Counted from the stretch's first letter, positions 1-11,982 are shown. The stretch is DNA of 64,000 nucleotides from Gordionus sp. m RMFG-2023 (GCF_954871325.1 NC_088777.1:27505366-27569365), one strand, 5' to 3'. Notes: generated by a model from the sequence alone, not told the origin. Numbers and translations: made by a program.

Positions 1-261
1 CTTTTTATAAACATCTGACACCGCAGTGTCCTTCTTCCAATTGCAATACATGCCTGCCAGTACCGCAGTACCCCTTTTTACCAACAATTTCAATATAATA
101 ATCAATAAATACATCATTAATAATATTCCCACAGTAATCAACTGTTTACCTAAATAAAATTCATTAAAGTTCTTATACATAACTTTATAACCCAAATCCT
201 CATAAAAGAGAACCTTATCCCCAAAACTATGCTCCCCACTAGGCCTAAAAAAATAAACCAT
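1..261 (-). CDS. Partial unknown protein with one membrane span (runs off left edge)
   Basis: An 87-codon reading frame starts at an ATG at 261-259 and stays open to base 1, so only the N-terminal part is in the window. An in-frame stop lies five codons upstream of the ATG (277-279). The predicted protein begins MVYFFRPSGEHSFGDKV, has a polar stretch of about 40 residues, then one strongly hydrophobic segment of about 20 residues around residues 43-63, rich in Ile/Leu/Met, followed by Lys/Arg. It reads like real protein rather than AT-rich noise: mixed composition, Gly/Pro/Trp/Cys present, low codon monotony. I do not recognise the family. It could be a host membrane protein or its first exon. 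No transposon signature is visible around it. Confidence 0.5.
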   Translation of the reverse strand, partial: MVYFFRPSGEHSFGDKVLFYEDLGYKVMYKNFNEFYLGKQLITVGILLMMYLLIIILKLLVKRGTAVLAGMYCNWKKDTAVSDVYKK

Positions 262-279
262 TTGCTCATAAATTTTTTA

Positions 280-1400
280 ATTAATACTAATAATCAATTA
301 CAAAAATTTAAATATTTGTAGAAAATATTAATACAGCACCTTAAATAAAAACTTCTCTATCAGAATCGTATAATGGTTAGTACAAATGCGCAGTCAAGAA
401 TTCTTAAAAAAATTATATAATTAAAAATTTTTTGTTTTACCTTCTAAACCGAATAACTTCTAGGAAACTATCAGCGTCACAAGGCACCACTAAAAAAACC
501 CTAAACAAGCACACAAACTAAAACAAAAACCAAACAACTAACAAAAATAACTCAAAAAGAAAACTACTGTCACGGAAAAGGAAAACTATACGAAACCCCA
601 AAAATCAGAAAGCAGGAACTTAATCAATGCTCTTATATATATAATTAATTAAACACACTAAATTTTCACGAATTATTTTCTTTATTAATACTTTTCACAC
701 AACAAATAATAAATCTTTTAGTAAAAATATCTCAAATTAATTCACACAAAAAAAAAAAAAATCTTTTTTTCTTATATAAAAAGAATTAATTTCATAAAAA
801 ATAATAATAATAATCAAAATGGTTTTGCATATATGTATTACATCTAATCTTTCTATCCAATCAACCTTATTTTAATTAGTTGATTGGCATTTCGCGTTAA
901 AAAAAAAATATAAAACATTCACGTATTTACAAATACGACATCGACATTTAAAAAATTTTATTTTTTTGAAAAATATTTTGCATATTTTTAAATGTAAATT
1001 TAAATTTTAAAATTAAATAAAATAAAATTAAATAAAATAAAATTAAATAAAATAAAATAAAATTAAAAGATTATGATTTTAGAATTAATTATAAATATAA
1101 TAATTTTTGCTATTTATTTAGTCGAGCTACCGTTATCTCTCTTTTTAAAAAAATGTTGCACGCTAAAGATATCGATTAAAAAAAATACCTATGGAATATC
1201 GTGCTAATATAGAACACTGCATATTATATATTTTAAGTTCAGGATTGGAACCGAAAAAAGATTTAAAAAATTGTTTTATCTTCATTCTCTTTTATTTCTG
1301 TAAATTCTATCCAACTAGACATTTTGTTAATATGTTGACCCCCCCCCCAGACCAAGTCATACCCATCAAGACCAAGAATAAAGACTTTCATTCAACCCAT
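280..1400. other. AT-rich intergenic stretch
   Basis: No coding signal. It contains A/T-rich low-complexity sequence, including a short repeated aaaataaaatt motif near 1015-1065. A fragment at 364-383 resembles the 5' D-arm of tRNA-His but has no matching T-arm. Confidence 0.6.
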
Positions 1401-1404
1401 ATAA

Positions 1405-2135
1405 AATTAGCTTTTATTTGATACCCATATCAAAAAAAATTATTTTTTACTCCCCCCCCCACCCCCATTTCCTAGACCGCCTATTATGGGGTAAAAATTG
1501 ACCTTCAGTTTAATAGATCTTTTAATTAGCTGTCAATTGATACCCATATCAAAAAAAAAAATTTTTACACACCCCCCACCCCACCCCCACCCCAACCCCC
1601 CTAGACCGCCCATTATGGGACAGAGATTGACCTTTAGTTGAATAGATCTTTCGATTAGCTATCGATTGATACCCATATCAAAAAAAAAATTTTACACCCC
1701 CCCCCTCCCATCTACATCCCCCAAACCGCCCATTATGGGACAGAGATTGACCTTCAGATGAATAGATCTTTTGATTAGCAATCGATTGATACCCATATCA
1801 AAAAAAATTATTTTTTACACCCCCCCTTCAGACTGCCCATTATGGGACAGAGATTGACCTTCAGTTGAGTAGATCTTTAGATTAGCTATCGATTGATACC
1901 CATATCAAAAAAAATTAATTATTTTTTACACCCCCCCCCACCCCCTAGACCGCCTATTATGGGGCAGAGATTGATTTCCAGTTGAATAGATCTTTTGATT
2001 AGCTATCGATTGATACCCATATCAAAAAAAATTATTTTTTACACCCCCTCCCACCTCCCTCTAGACCGCCCATTATGGGCAGAGATTGACCTCCAGTTGA
2101 ATAGATCTTTTTATTAGCTATCGATTGATACCCTA
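1405..2135. repeat. Minisatellite, ~110-127 bp unit with poly-C tract
   Basis: About six units are visible. Each carries a poly-C tract (near 1452, 1568, 1695, 1822, 1931 and 2043), then a ccgcccattatggg-like core, an attgaccttcagttgaatag-like stretch and gatacccatatcaaaaaaa. Unit spacing varies from about 109 to 127 bp, mostly because the poly-C and poly-A parts differ in length. Confidence 0.85.
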
Positions 2136-2149
2136 TACTAGACATATCT

Positions 2150-4180
2150 TATATCATAAGGCCAAAAAAACAACATTGATAAAAAACGCTACGAAACTCG
2201 TGGAAAACGCTTTAAAATAAGATTCCTCTTTATCCTTTAAAAAATTGAAATTTTAAAGGGATCCCTTTAAATCCCGTTAAGATCTGGAATAGTCATGATC
2301 CCTTTAAAAATTATGACATATACATTGCTTTTTCATAACTTGAACTTCCATTTCGGTAACATTGCGTCCATAAGCAAATATAAGTCATCTGGTAGATTAA
2401 ATGTTAAGCTCAAAACATCTTTACTCTCATGATATATTAAATAATCTTCTAAATGCATTTTGTTTTATTCTTATTCATATTTTAAATATTTTATTATTAA
2501 AATTTTATTAAATTTATTTTTAATTTTATATTTTAATCATCTCTTACGTGTTTTAGAATTAAATTAACATCATTTTCCATAATCCTCTTTCTTGTAGTTC
2601 TGCCACCATATTAATTTATACGGAAGGCACTTAATTTATTATTAAATTTTATTTTATTAAACATGTGTTTAGCACAGCGAAAGTTGAACACTACGCACTC
2701 TTTTTATCTGTTCAAATTTTAAAAATCATGGGTTGTTAAAAATAAATAAAAATTATTACAAAAATATCTTATCTTATAATATATTATTTTATTTATAATT
2801 TATATAAATTATTATAAGAAGATATCTTAATATATAATATTTAATTTTTAAGTATCGAGTACGCGTTACTTTTTTAAATAACCAGTAAAGCGCTTTCCTT
2901 TTTTCACAAGGTAACGAGTAATGCGTTTCTTTTTTGAAGTAGTGTTTACAGCAATAATTCTTAAGGACATGATTAAATATCCTATAGTGAAAAATAAAAA
3001 TATTAGTTCGAATGATATTATTAATATCATTTTGTATGTGCAATTTATGATACAGTAATTTAAATTAACTAATATATCGCTAAATAATGGCATAAATTGG
3101 ATGTCTGTCCTTGCTCTATGTTAAATATATATTTTTTGAATATTAAAACTTTTTATATTTTTCTTTCTTTTTCTTTTTGTAAAATAATTTAAATGACCTT
3201 TGACAAATAAGGTTAGGACGACCTTTATTCATTCTTTCTTTTTCGTTTTTTTGAAATAGATTTATATAACCTTTTAAAAACTTATATGTAAAAACTTATT
3301 TAATTTGTAAATAATATTATTGTATATATAGACTGTAAATTTATATAATTTTTGAGTGTTAATTAACTGGCACAGAGAATAGCAAGGTTGTATTATATTG
3401 GATAAATAAACATTTTAATTGGGGGAATTTATTAAAAATTAAAGAATAATCTTTATTATGGAAAAGCTTGGTTCTTCTTCAAAAGAATCTTCATTCCTCA
3501 TCCAATTTTTTTTTATCTTTATTAGAAAATAATCTGTACGTGTATTGTTTTTTAAAAGAATCAAATCTCTCTTTTATTTGTCAAGAAGATCTTTTCTCAA
3601 ATAGGAAATAATTTCAAACCTCCTTCATTCGCTGACATCTAGTTTTATGAGGATCATTCTGATTCAAATAGCGGGTGAATTGTTGCTGATAATATATATT
3701 CAATTGAAGTATAATATTATCAAAATATAAATTGTGAAGAATACTTAAACTGTATACCTTTTATCTTTGTCTTGCAGAATTGCATTAATAAATGGCTTAC
3801 AAAATGAAATTATTTAAAGCCATTTTTTAATCTATTATAATAATCTCAAAAAACGTCAATCAAATTTAGCTAATAGAGTTATTTTAAAAAATATTCGTCC
3901 AATAAAAATGATCATAGCATATTCGTCAATGATAATATCATACCAAATTCAAACATTCATGCACTTGCTACCATTTACACATCATAAACATCTTTTTATG
4001 CATCAAAAACATCTTACACAATCTTCTATTAATATTTTCTTCCACAATCTTCTATTAATATTTTACTTCTTACTTAATCTATATATTAATTAATTTTTTT
4101 TAGAATATCTCATATGAAAAGAAAAAAAAGCTAAGTATAATTTTTTCAGTATTTTTGTAATTATTATTTTATAAATTAGC
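2150..4180. other. AT-rich stretch without recognised gene
   Basis: No supported gene. Around 3580-3800 the + strand gives short stop-interrupted, protein-like pieces that I could not assign to a family. The small open frames elsewhere are AT-rich noise. Confidence 0.5.
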
Positions 4181-4184
4181 TACA

Positions 4185-4847
4185 CGATTCATACTACCAA
4201 AATCTACATCAATAAAAACAAACCTTAAAATTTTTAATCACACCTCAAAATAGGAAAATTTCTGATTCATTTTGAATTTAGCTAAATTATTTGACTTTTT
4301 TATAGGTATTGGTTTAATTATCCAAAGTCGTAAAATATTAATGCCTTCAACTTATAATATTTATATTAATAAAAACAAACCAAGTTAAAGATTTTAATTT
4401 ATATAAATTACAAAATCGCACCTCATAAGATAGGAAAATTTATAATTCATTTAGATTTTAACTAAATTATTTGACTTTTTTATAGGTATTGGTTTAATTA
4501 TCCAAAGTTATAAAATATTTATACCTTCAACTTATAATATTTATATTCATAAAAACAAACCAAATTAAAAATTTTTAATTTATATAAATTACAAAATCAC
4601 ACATAATAAGATAGGAAAACTGATTTATTTTGATTTTAGCTAAATTATTTGACTTTTTTATATGTATTGGTTTAATAATCCAAAGTTGTAAAATATTTAG
4701 GCCTTTATTTTTATTCATAAAAAAAACTAATTTTAAAATTTTAATTTATATAAATTGCAAAATCACACCTCATTAGATAGGTATATTTATGATTCATTAT
4801 GATTTTAGCTAAATTATTTGACTTTTTTATAGGTATTGGTTTAATTT
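4185..4847. repeat. Tandem repeat, ~175-180 bp unit, about four copies
   Basis: The motif taggtattggtttaatta recurs near 4313, 4492, 4650 and 4830, each time preceded by aaattatttgactttttta and, earlier in the unit, cacctcataagataggaaaa. The last unit breaks off in the middle of this motif, exactly where the hAT relic starts (about 4848), so the hAT may have inserted into or truncated the array. Confidence 0.8.
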
Positions 4848-5171
4848 AGATCTTGGGCGGGTTTTTGAACCATAAGCCCGTCCACCCAATGTTTTAAAAG
4901 AAATATAACCCGCCCATCCATAGTTTTCAAAAAAAATACCCTCCCGCCCATTAGTCTAAAACTTTTTACCCACCCATTGGTCTAAAATTTTTTTACCCTC
5001 CCGCCTATTATTTATAAAAAAATTTAACCCAAGCCCGCTATTATAAAATTTAATTATGGCCATTTTTTCAATTTTTTAAATATCTAATAAAAAAAGTTTT
5101 ATAATTTAGTAAATTACTATATTAAGCATTAGATAATTTATTTGATCAAATAAAATATTTATAAAAAGCAT

Positions 5172-6650
5172 TTATATATAAATTTGATATATGCAATTAT
5201 AATGCAAAAATAATAATGAATCGACATTTTCTGGATTCAAACACGTTCTTCTATGTTCCAAAAACCTTCCATCAATGCTAAATCCTCTTTCAGAATAATC
5301 ACTAGTTGCAGGAATTGCCAATATTTTTCTTGCTAGTCTTGATAGTTTTGGCAAATCTCTTTCTTGTCGTTTCCATTAAAGTAGGATATCCGTTTGAAGT
5401 ATACCCTCTTCCTCAAGTGAGATCTTTTAATAAAAGTGAAACGAATAATAATAAATTTAAAAAGTAATTTAAAATTTAAATTAATTGTAATATGCATCTT
5501 AAAAATTTGCTAAATTATAAATATCAAAACTGGTTACTTTAAGATTTAAATATTTTGTCATATCATACATTAGGTATGATACTCTCCTCTGTAACAACCT
5601 CATCTTCCCATCTGTTAGGGTTTAATTTTGATGCGAATGCTATTTGTTTCAAACGTTGAAATTAATAATTAGCTGAGCGAATTTTATAATTTATTAATAG
5701 CCTTTAATTGGATTCTCTTTGCTTTTGGGAAAACGGGTAAAATCAAACTTACATCACGTCGATATTATATTCTTCTATAAAATCCAACACGTTTTCAATA
5801 TTTTTTTTTTACTTCATTAAATTCCTCCAAGGACAACATCATATGTCGGAACTTTGGAATTAAAAATATTAAAATTTTATGGAGCATATGGATTTCAAAT
5901 TTTAATTATAAAATTTTTAGCTCTTTTCTTTATTAAATCTATTTCCTTTCCGCAATTTGTTTTTCCCATTATATCCATATCTATTAGACTATGCTAAAAT
6001 AGAAGAAGATTTTACCTAATTTTTTTTTATAAATAAAGAAATAATATGCATAAATCCCAAAATTTTAATTTTCATACCATATAAGAACGTACTATAATAT
6101 AGGCCTGCAGTCGTTCTCAAGAACATTAGTTGCATCTTTTTATGGCTCCAAATATACCATCAGTGTTTTAAACCTTCCTTTCCCATAGATTCCATTTTCT
6201 CAGTCATATCATGAGATTGTAAGAACAAAAAAATCTCATCATACATTATATAGATATTTTGTAGCATCTTATGCTTTGTATTCTATCTTATATCAATATT
6301 TTGTTGTAGCGTCTTGCTCAGATATTTTATGTTATCACTTTGTTTAAAATAAGCAACGATTTTGCAGTTGCCAAAATATTAATAATCTCGGATGCATTTT
6401 CCAAAATAAAAGTTGGCTGGTGTGTTCAACATATGCGCTGAGCAGTTTAGTCAATTTTGAAAAAAAACGGAAAATTTAGTTCTTTAAATATGAATGTTTT
6501 TTATAGGTGTATACAGAATCTCTCAAAAATATTATAATATCAACCAAATTAAATAAAATTTAATAAAAAATTCACATTTCCAGCACTTTATTAATATTTG
6601 TTCCTATGTCCTTTACAAAGATGAGCTTGGAAAAATATTCTCGGGGAACA
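5172..6650 (-). pseudogene. hAT transposase, middle and C-terminal part (broken)
   Basis: The C-terminal 60 codons (5354-5172) match the conserved hAT dimerisation region: LARKILAIPATSDYSERGFS, then GRFLEHRRTCLNPENVDSLL. This corresponds to the usual ASSxxxERxFSxxG...RxxLxxxxxxxLLFLxxN pattern. Upstream on the minus strand, stop-interrupted frames show CSAHMLNT (about 6440-6420), the hAT motif ending the RNase H-like insertion region, and KDATNVLEND (about 6150). There are multiple stops and frameshifts, so no function remains. It continues across the piggyBac insertion to 8290-8970. Confidence 0.75.
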
Positions 6651-6661
6651 CCAAGTTTTAA

Positions 6662-8285
6662 AAATTTTTCCCTTCACTACATAGGTGGAAAAAACTCCCG
6701 CGGTTACATAGGTGGGGTCTATTTTACCCCAAATTTTAAATAGCTATATCTCAGAAAATAATAAAATTTAAGACCTAAAATTTTACACACTTATTGTAAA
6801 AATATTAGAGATAATAAATACAAAATTTCTAGATTTCCATTTACTTCTAAATAAAGTTATGGTATTTTAATTAAAGCTGCTCAAAAAAAAATCTTTTTTT
6901 GGAACTTTCCTTAATCATATGATATGACCAAAAATAAATGAAAGGAAGCAAATTTGATTATATATTTTATTAATTCAATATTTTATAATAATAATTAAAT
7001 AAATTTTATAATAAAACATTAGATATTAAAAAAAATATTTGATATTAAAGTTCATGCATCTTTTTTAAAAACATTCACAACATGTTACATACATATGATC
7101 TTTGCATATAAATTTTGAACAAATAAATGAGGATTTCTTGTCCCTAACCCTTAGACAAGAGGAGCACCTTCCTTTTTGTTTGGTTGATATAGGTTTTAAT
7201 TTTTCGATATTAAGCATATTCCCAATATTATCCCTTAGCAGTTTATTAACATGTGGGTTTTTGTACTAATATTATAAACTTTGATCTATTTATCTCCTTT
7301 AAATTATTGGACTTTAAATTATTAAAGAATTTATGCAAAATATATTCAACAAATTATAAAAAATTGCCATAGGCCATCTATTTGTTATTCTGTATATTGA
7401 ATAATTTGAACATAGCTGATCCACAACATCAACACGAGCCTTGGTGAGATTGTAAAAATGTGATAATTTCTGGTTTTTTCAAATCCCCAGTTGATGTATC
7501 AATATTGTTATCATAGTGAAGGGTTGAAAGCATCATGCTTATACTTTTTTGGTACATATGATTACTAATGTCATTTAGCAGGAAAATAAACTTGAACAAA
7601 TATCTTTCTTTTTAAAATTATATGATGTTGGAAACTGCTTTTTATTTTTTCTTAAAGTTCCTACTATTGTTAATGAATGGGAATTTAATAAATGTATAGC
7701 AAGTTCATAACTGGTAAACCAGTTATCTGTGGTGACATTCCTATTACTCTTAGAAATGGGCTGAATTAACCTTTCAACCACATCAAAAGGCTTATTTCTC
7801 AATTTATATGGTCCTTCAGGCTGATTGCCAGCATATAATTCTATTTTCAAAGTATAAAATGTAACTAGAATAATTCAAATTAAAAATCAAATGTTAAATT
7901 TATGATTTTTTACTCCACCGAAAAAATAAATAATATAAAATTTTCAAATTTAAAGTCATATATATCAATCAAAAAATAGATATAATTATATTTTTTTCAA
8001 TTATATTTATTAACCTGACATACATAAATATAATTAGTAACAAAAAAAAATTGGATTTTAAAAAAAAATTACGTCATTACATAGGTGGGGTATATTTTAC
8101 CCCAAGCTCAACAATATATCTCAAAAACTATCAAATCAATAATCATGAAATTTGGAAGTTGTATTCCTTGTTACAAAATATTAAACTACTGGAAAAACCA
8201 GGTCTGAATATCTTCTAGGTTTTGTATTACAATTATTATAAAAGTTGTGGGGTCATATTTACCCCACCTTTGTAGTGAAGGATAA
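6662..8285 (-). mobile_element. Degenerate piggyBac element nested in the hAT
   Basis: Both edges carry the inverted sequence CCTTCACTACAWAGGTGG (left from 6671, right ending near 8281), with a second internal copy of ACATAGGTGGGGT on each side (about 6705 and 8085). TTAA sits outside both ends (6658-6661 and 8286-8289), as expected for the family. The spacer between TTAA and the terminal repeat differs (9 versus 5 bp), so the ends have decayed. The hAT reading frames on the two sides correspond to adjacent transposase segments, which supports an insertion. Confidence 0.75.
7060..7850 (-). pseudogene. piggyBac transposase fragment
   Basis: An open segment at 7850-7575 encodes a core part with TTDNWFTSYELA; the Asp in DNWFTS is a catalytic residue of piggyBac transposases. 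It is followed by GTLRKNKKQFP, the family's usual GTxRxNRxxxP motif. Further along, about 7460-7330 gives TKARVDVVDQLC and ITNRWPMAIFYNLL, matching the conserved DxVDQ and RRWPxxxFxxxLD segments. About 7180-7070 gives a Cys-rich tail (RCSSC, then C, C, H, C, C), the C-terminal zinc-binding region. Frame changes and stops separate the pieces, and the N-terminal half is absent. Confidence 0.8.
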
Positions 8286-8289
8286 TTAA

Positions 8290-8970
8290 TATCAATAATA
8301 ATCTTTCCCGTCTTTTTTTCCTCTTGAAATTGTGAAATAATAAGAAATTTTTTTCTAATTTCCAATTTTATATAAATTGGATTGATAAAGATATATAATC
8401 GGTTTTTGTAAAATCCATATACCACATATCAGAAGTACATAAGCAAATGGAATTTTTTATCATTTCTGCAATTTTAGCAAATAGTATTTCCTTAAGATCC
8501 TAAGTAACTTTGGCTATGTGCCTGCTAAAGGTTGTGGGACATGGAATAATCTTTTCATCCAATTTTCCATATGTGGCCCCTTTCGATACATCTTTGTGAA
8601 ATATTTACAAATCCAGGTCCTTGAATGAAATTGCCTAAAAAAGTTAAAAGAATAATTTAATAAATTAAAATACCTAATGTCTCTAGCACTATATTCTACA
8701 AAATTGGCAATTAGACCTGATTTAATCTTTTTTGTTTAATTGAGAATTGTCCACTTGGAAATATCCGGTTATTTTTTATTATCTATCAAATTTTGATAAT
8801 TTGCAGATAAACATTGATGCCGAAGGAAGAAGGAGGTGCCACTTTTGTTATTATATTTATAGATAGCAATCATTGCAGCGAATCCAATCTAGCTTTTGTC
8901 ATTTTCACCGAAAATGATTTTAATTGTTTCCACATTGAAGATTTAAGTTTATTGTTATCTGATTCATTTT
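8290..8970 (-). pseudogene. hAT transposase N-terminal part with BED-like finger (broken)
   Basis: Minus-strand frames near 8900-8820 read YNNKSGTSFFLRHQC, resembling the second half of a BED zinc finger (KSGTSxLxRHxC). Further on, about 8560-8290, come FSRHIAKVT, then LCTSDMWYMDFTKTDYISLS, the start of the hAT catalytic domain; the family usually has TxDxWT here. The segment ends at the piggyBac insertion. Stops interrupt it. Confidence 0.6.
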
Positions 8971-9222
8971 CATTTAACTTTTAAAAATTATTTTTTATCT
9001 TTTTTGATATATATTATTTATTCAGAATATATTTCAAAATAAAAATTAAATTAAAAAATATTTTTTTGTTAAAAATTATGTTAAAAAAATAAAATTTATA
9101 TATTATATAAGAAAATAAAAATGAAAATAAATAGGACAAATATAAAGATAAACAATCATACTAAAATAAAATAATACAATGCAGACCCAAAAAAGGAAAT
9201 TTTAATTTTCAATATCCAAAAA

Positions 9223-9365
9223 TGGGTATCACGTCAATTTAGCGCGGAAAATTCAGCGCAGCGTCAAATCATCGCGGCGACAATTCGGCACAGCGTCAAT
9301 TCAGCGTGGCGACAATTTGGGGCAGCGTCATTTCAGCGAAGCGACAATTCGGCACGTATCTAATA
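9223..9365. repeat. GC-containing tandem array, copy 1
   Basis: Short degenerate repeats of about 14-17 bp are built from gcgcagcgtcaattcag-like units. The array opens with a cacgtcaatt / agcgcggaaaa head and ends at ctaatacagctgcaattt. It stands out against the AT-rich background. Confidence 0.8.
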
Positions 9366-9727
9366 CAGCTGCAATTTATTAATTTATTAGTATAAATAAA
9401 AGATGATTAAATAGAATTCATTTTGAATGTTAGTCCTATTAATTATTTCTTATTTTTTTACAAATGTCAATTTTATTTACTATATGTGTAATATAATATC
9501 AATAAAAAAGTTAATAATATCAAAAATATTAATAACCAATATTTATACCGATTTCTTTGGTGGACCAATTTACCACATTATAAGGTATACACATTATTTT
9601 GCCTAAAATCTTAACGACAATTTTTAAAAATAGACCCAAATCGGCCTTTTAACATTAATTGTGATCCAAAAAAATTAAAATTAAGACTGACTCATTTTTT
9701 GATTTATTAAAAATCCTTAAAATAATT

Positions 9728-10020
9728 CGGTATCATGTCAATTCGGCGCGGAAAATTTGGCACAGCGTCAATTCAGCGCAGCGTCAATTAAGCGCAGCGT
9801 CAATTAAGGGCAGCGTCAATTAAGCGCAGCGTCAATTCAGCAAAGCGTCAATTAAGCGCAGCGTCATACAGCAAAGCGTCAATTAAGCGCAGCGTCAATT
9901 CAGAAACGTCAATTAAGCGCAGCGTCAATTCAGCAAAGCGTCAATTCAGCAAAGCGTCAATTCAGCGCAGCGTCAATTCAGCAGGGCGACAATTCGGTGC
10001 AGCGTCAATTCGGCGCCTAT
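9728..10020. repeat. GC-containing tandem array, copy 2 (expanded)
   Basis: Same head (catgtcaattcggcgcgga) and same tail (ctaatacagctgcaattt) as the 9223 array, but with more units, mostly 14-16 bp copies of cagcgtcaattaagcg and cagcaaagcgtcaattaag. Confidence 0.85.
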
Positions 10021-10075
10021 CTAATACAGCTGCAATTTATTATAAAAATTAGTATAAAAAAAGGATGATTAAATG

Positions 10076-11982
10076 CAGAGACCTGCAGGCCCGGCCCTAA
10101 ACCCGGCCCGGGCAGGGCCGGGCCGTATTTTAAATTTTTTAAATATACCCGGGCCGGGCCTAAAAAAAATTTTTTAAACATATCCGGGCCGGGCCGGCCG
10201 GGCCTAAAAAAATTTTTTTAAATATATCCGGGCCGGGCCTTAATATTTTTTATAAAAATTTTTACATTATGAGTTAATGGTTATAAGATTATATTATATT
10301 ATAGTTATGATTAATATAATATTGGGTGATGGTTAACACTACCTAACAACCCACATATCGATCTAATTATTAATTTCCTGCAAATTTATTCAAAGTATTA
10401 ATATATTTTTTTATAATTCATATCTAAATTTTTACAACATATTTTACCAAAACAATCAAATAAAGGAATATCTTAAATAAGCCCCAATATTCAAGTATTA
10501 TTAATATATTTTTTTATAATTCATATCTAAATTTTTAGAATATATTTTACCAAAACAATCAAATAAAGGAATATCACTTCTTAAAGTTTGTAATACCTTT
10601 CAAAGCGAAAAGGAGAAATAAAATTGATTTTACTTAATATAAAGCATTTTTTAATTGAAAAATTTGTTTTACTCAAGTATCATTTTATTTCCCTTTTTCT
10701 CTGTCCCAAATTCAAGCAATTACGTATGTAGTCAGAGACAGATCGCAAAATGACGAAAAACTATATAAAAGATTATATTAAATTACAAGAGGCTCAGGAA
10801 GTAAATGAAATACCATCGACCAGTCAAATTACGACTGTTGTTAAACAAACTGAATCGTTTTATGACAAATGGGGCGATGGTAATTCTGGTAATATGTCAA
10901 TACCCGATCATGAATATTATAATTACATAAATAAAAAAATAGATGAAACATTTAAGGTGGATAATTTGTTAGAGTGGTGGGCGGCTCATCAAAGCGAATT
11001 TCCAATTTTAGCAAAATTGGCAAAACGGGTATTGGCAATTCCTGCTTCAAGTGCAAGCTGTGAGCGGAATTTTTCCACTACTGGGAGAATTCTTGAAGAA
11101 AGAAGAAGTAATCTTCAACCTAAAAAGGTAGATATGCTTCTCTTTATTCATGATAATTTGTGAATTTTTAATATCTTTCTTGAGTATAGGGTTTCGTCAA
11201 TCATGCTGGTTTTTTACTTTGCAAACGGTCAAATATTTATTGCATTTATTATATTTTACCTTGACTCATAAAAGTTTTTAATCCAACATTTTTCATTATT
11301 TTTTTTTACAATATTATATAATACAATTTATCTTCTTTTGTTAAAAATTTATATTATAAAATAAATTATATTAATATTGTGCAATTAGATTATATTTTCA
11401 AAATACTATTTATTATACATGCATTTTTTTAAATAGCGATTTATTTTTATTTTATAAATTAAATAGTAAATTAAATACAATATATTATATTCTCAAAATA
11501 TTTTCCATTTTTATAAATTAAATATTAGTTTTATTTTTTTTTAATGTAATTATAGTATATGACAAATATTATTACCATTTTTATGAATATTAGTTTTATT
11601 TTTATAAATGCAATATAAAATATAATATATGCTCAAAATATCCATTTTTATAAATAACAGTTTTATAATTTTTATAAATTCAATATAATATTCTCAAAAT
11701 ATTAGCTTTTTACATGTATTTTTTAAATAATAAGCGATAATACTCGCTGAAAAATATGGTAAAATACCTCATAGGTGAATTTTTGTATATACCAGGTCGA
11801 ATATAATTTTAAAAAATTCCGAGCCGGGCCTGAAATTTTTAAATCCGGGCCGGGCCGGGCCTGGCCGTAAAAAAATTTTTTAAAAAATATCCGGGCCGGG
11901 CGTTAAATTTTAAAATCCGGTCCGGGCCTAAAAAATTTAAAACAGGGCCGGGCAGTTCAAATGGTACCTCTGCAGGCCTCTG
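10076..11982 (+). mobile_element. hAT transposon with GGGCCGGG-rich ends
   Basis: Perfect 8-bp target duplication ATTAAATG at 10068-10075 and 11983-11990. The ends are CAGAGACCTGCAGG on the left and, reverse-complemented, CAGAGGCCTGCAG on the right, matching the hAT rule for CAGRG-type termini. Both subterminal regions (10080-10250 and 11815-11960) hold inverted clusters of gggccgggcc, probably transposase-binding repeats. At 1.9 kb with only a C-terminal transposase part, it looks like an internally deleted copy. Confidence 0.93.
10750..11163 (+). CDS. Truncated hAT transposase, C-terminal dimerisation part
   Basis: A 137-codon open frame, ending in a TGA. The C-terminal 70 residues carry the hAT dimerisation signature: EWWAAHQSEFPILAKLAKRV, LAIPASSASCERNFSTTGRI, and RSNLQPKKVDMLL. 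The first ~60 residues are Ser/Thr/Glu-rich with no recognised domain. The BED finger and the DDE catalytic core of a full hAT transposase (usually 500-700 residues) are missing, so this cannot transpose alone. It is uninterrupted, unlike the other hAT proteins here, so the copy looks relatively young. The ATG used is the first in the open frame; it may instead be the remains of a longer exon. Confidence 0.85.
   Translation: MTKNYIKDYIKLQEAQEVNEIPSTSQITTVVKQTESFYDKWGDGNSGNMSIPDHEYYNYINKKIDETFKVDNLLEWWAAHQSEFPILAKLAKRVLAIPASSASCERNFSTTGRILEERRSNLQPKKVDMLLFIHDNL

Larger units (their letters stand above)
4848..8970 (-). mobile_element. Decayed BED-type hAT transposon split by a piggyBac
   Basis: The left end (4848-5040) has GGGCGGG/CCCGCCC-rich subterminal repeats. 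The same repeats bound a second copy of the family at 26.3-26.9 kb, on the opposite strand. Transposase pieces lie in order on the minus strand: a BED-like zinc finger region near 8960-8820, an N-terminal part at 8700-8290, a middle part at 6650-5580 and the hAT C-terminal dimerisation region at 5354-5172. The piggyBac at 6662-8285 interrupts the middle. The right end is not defined; no matching GGGCGGG terminus is seen near 9 kb. Confidence 0.75.

Noticed and set aside
364-400. tRNA-His-like start (tcgtataatggttagtac)
   Set aside because: Matches the D-arm region of tRNA-His, but no anticodon stem, T-arm or B box follows; at best a tRNA fragment.
3908-4093. 61-codon plus-strand frame with His-rich text
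   Set aside because: Simple repeats of cttctattaatattttctt-like sequence; no upstream or downstream coding support.
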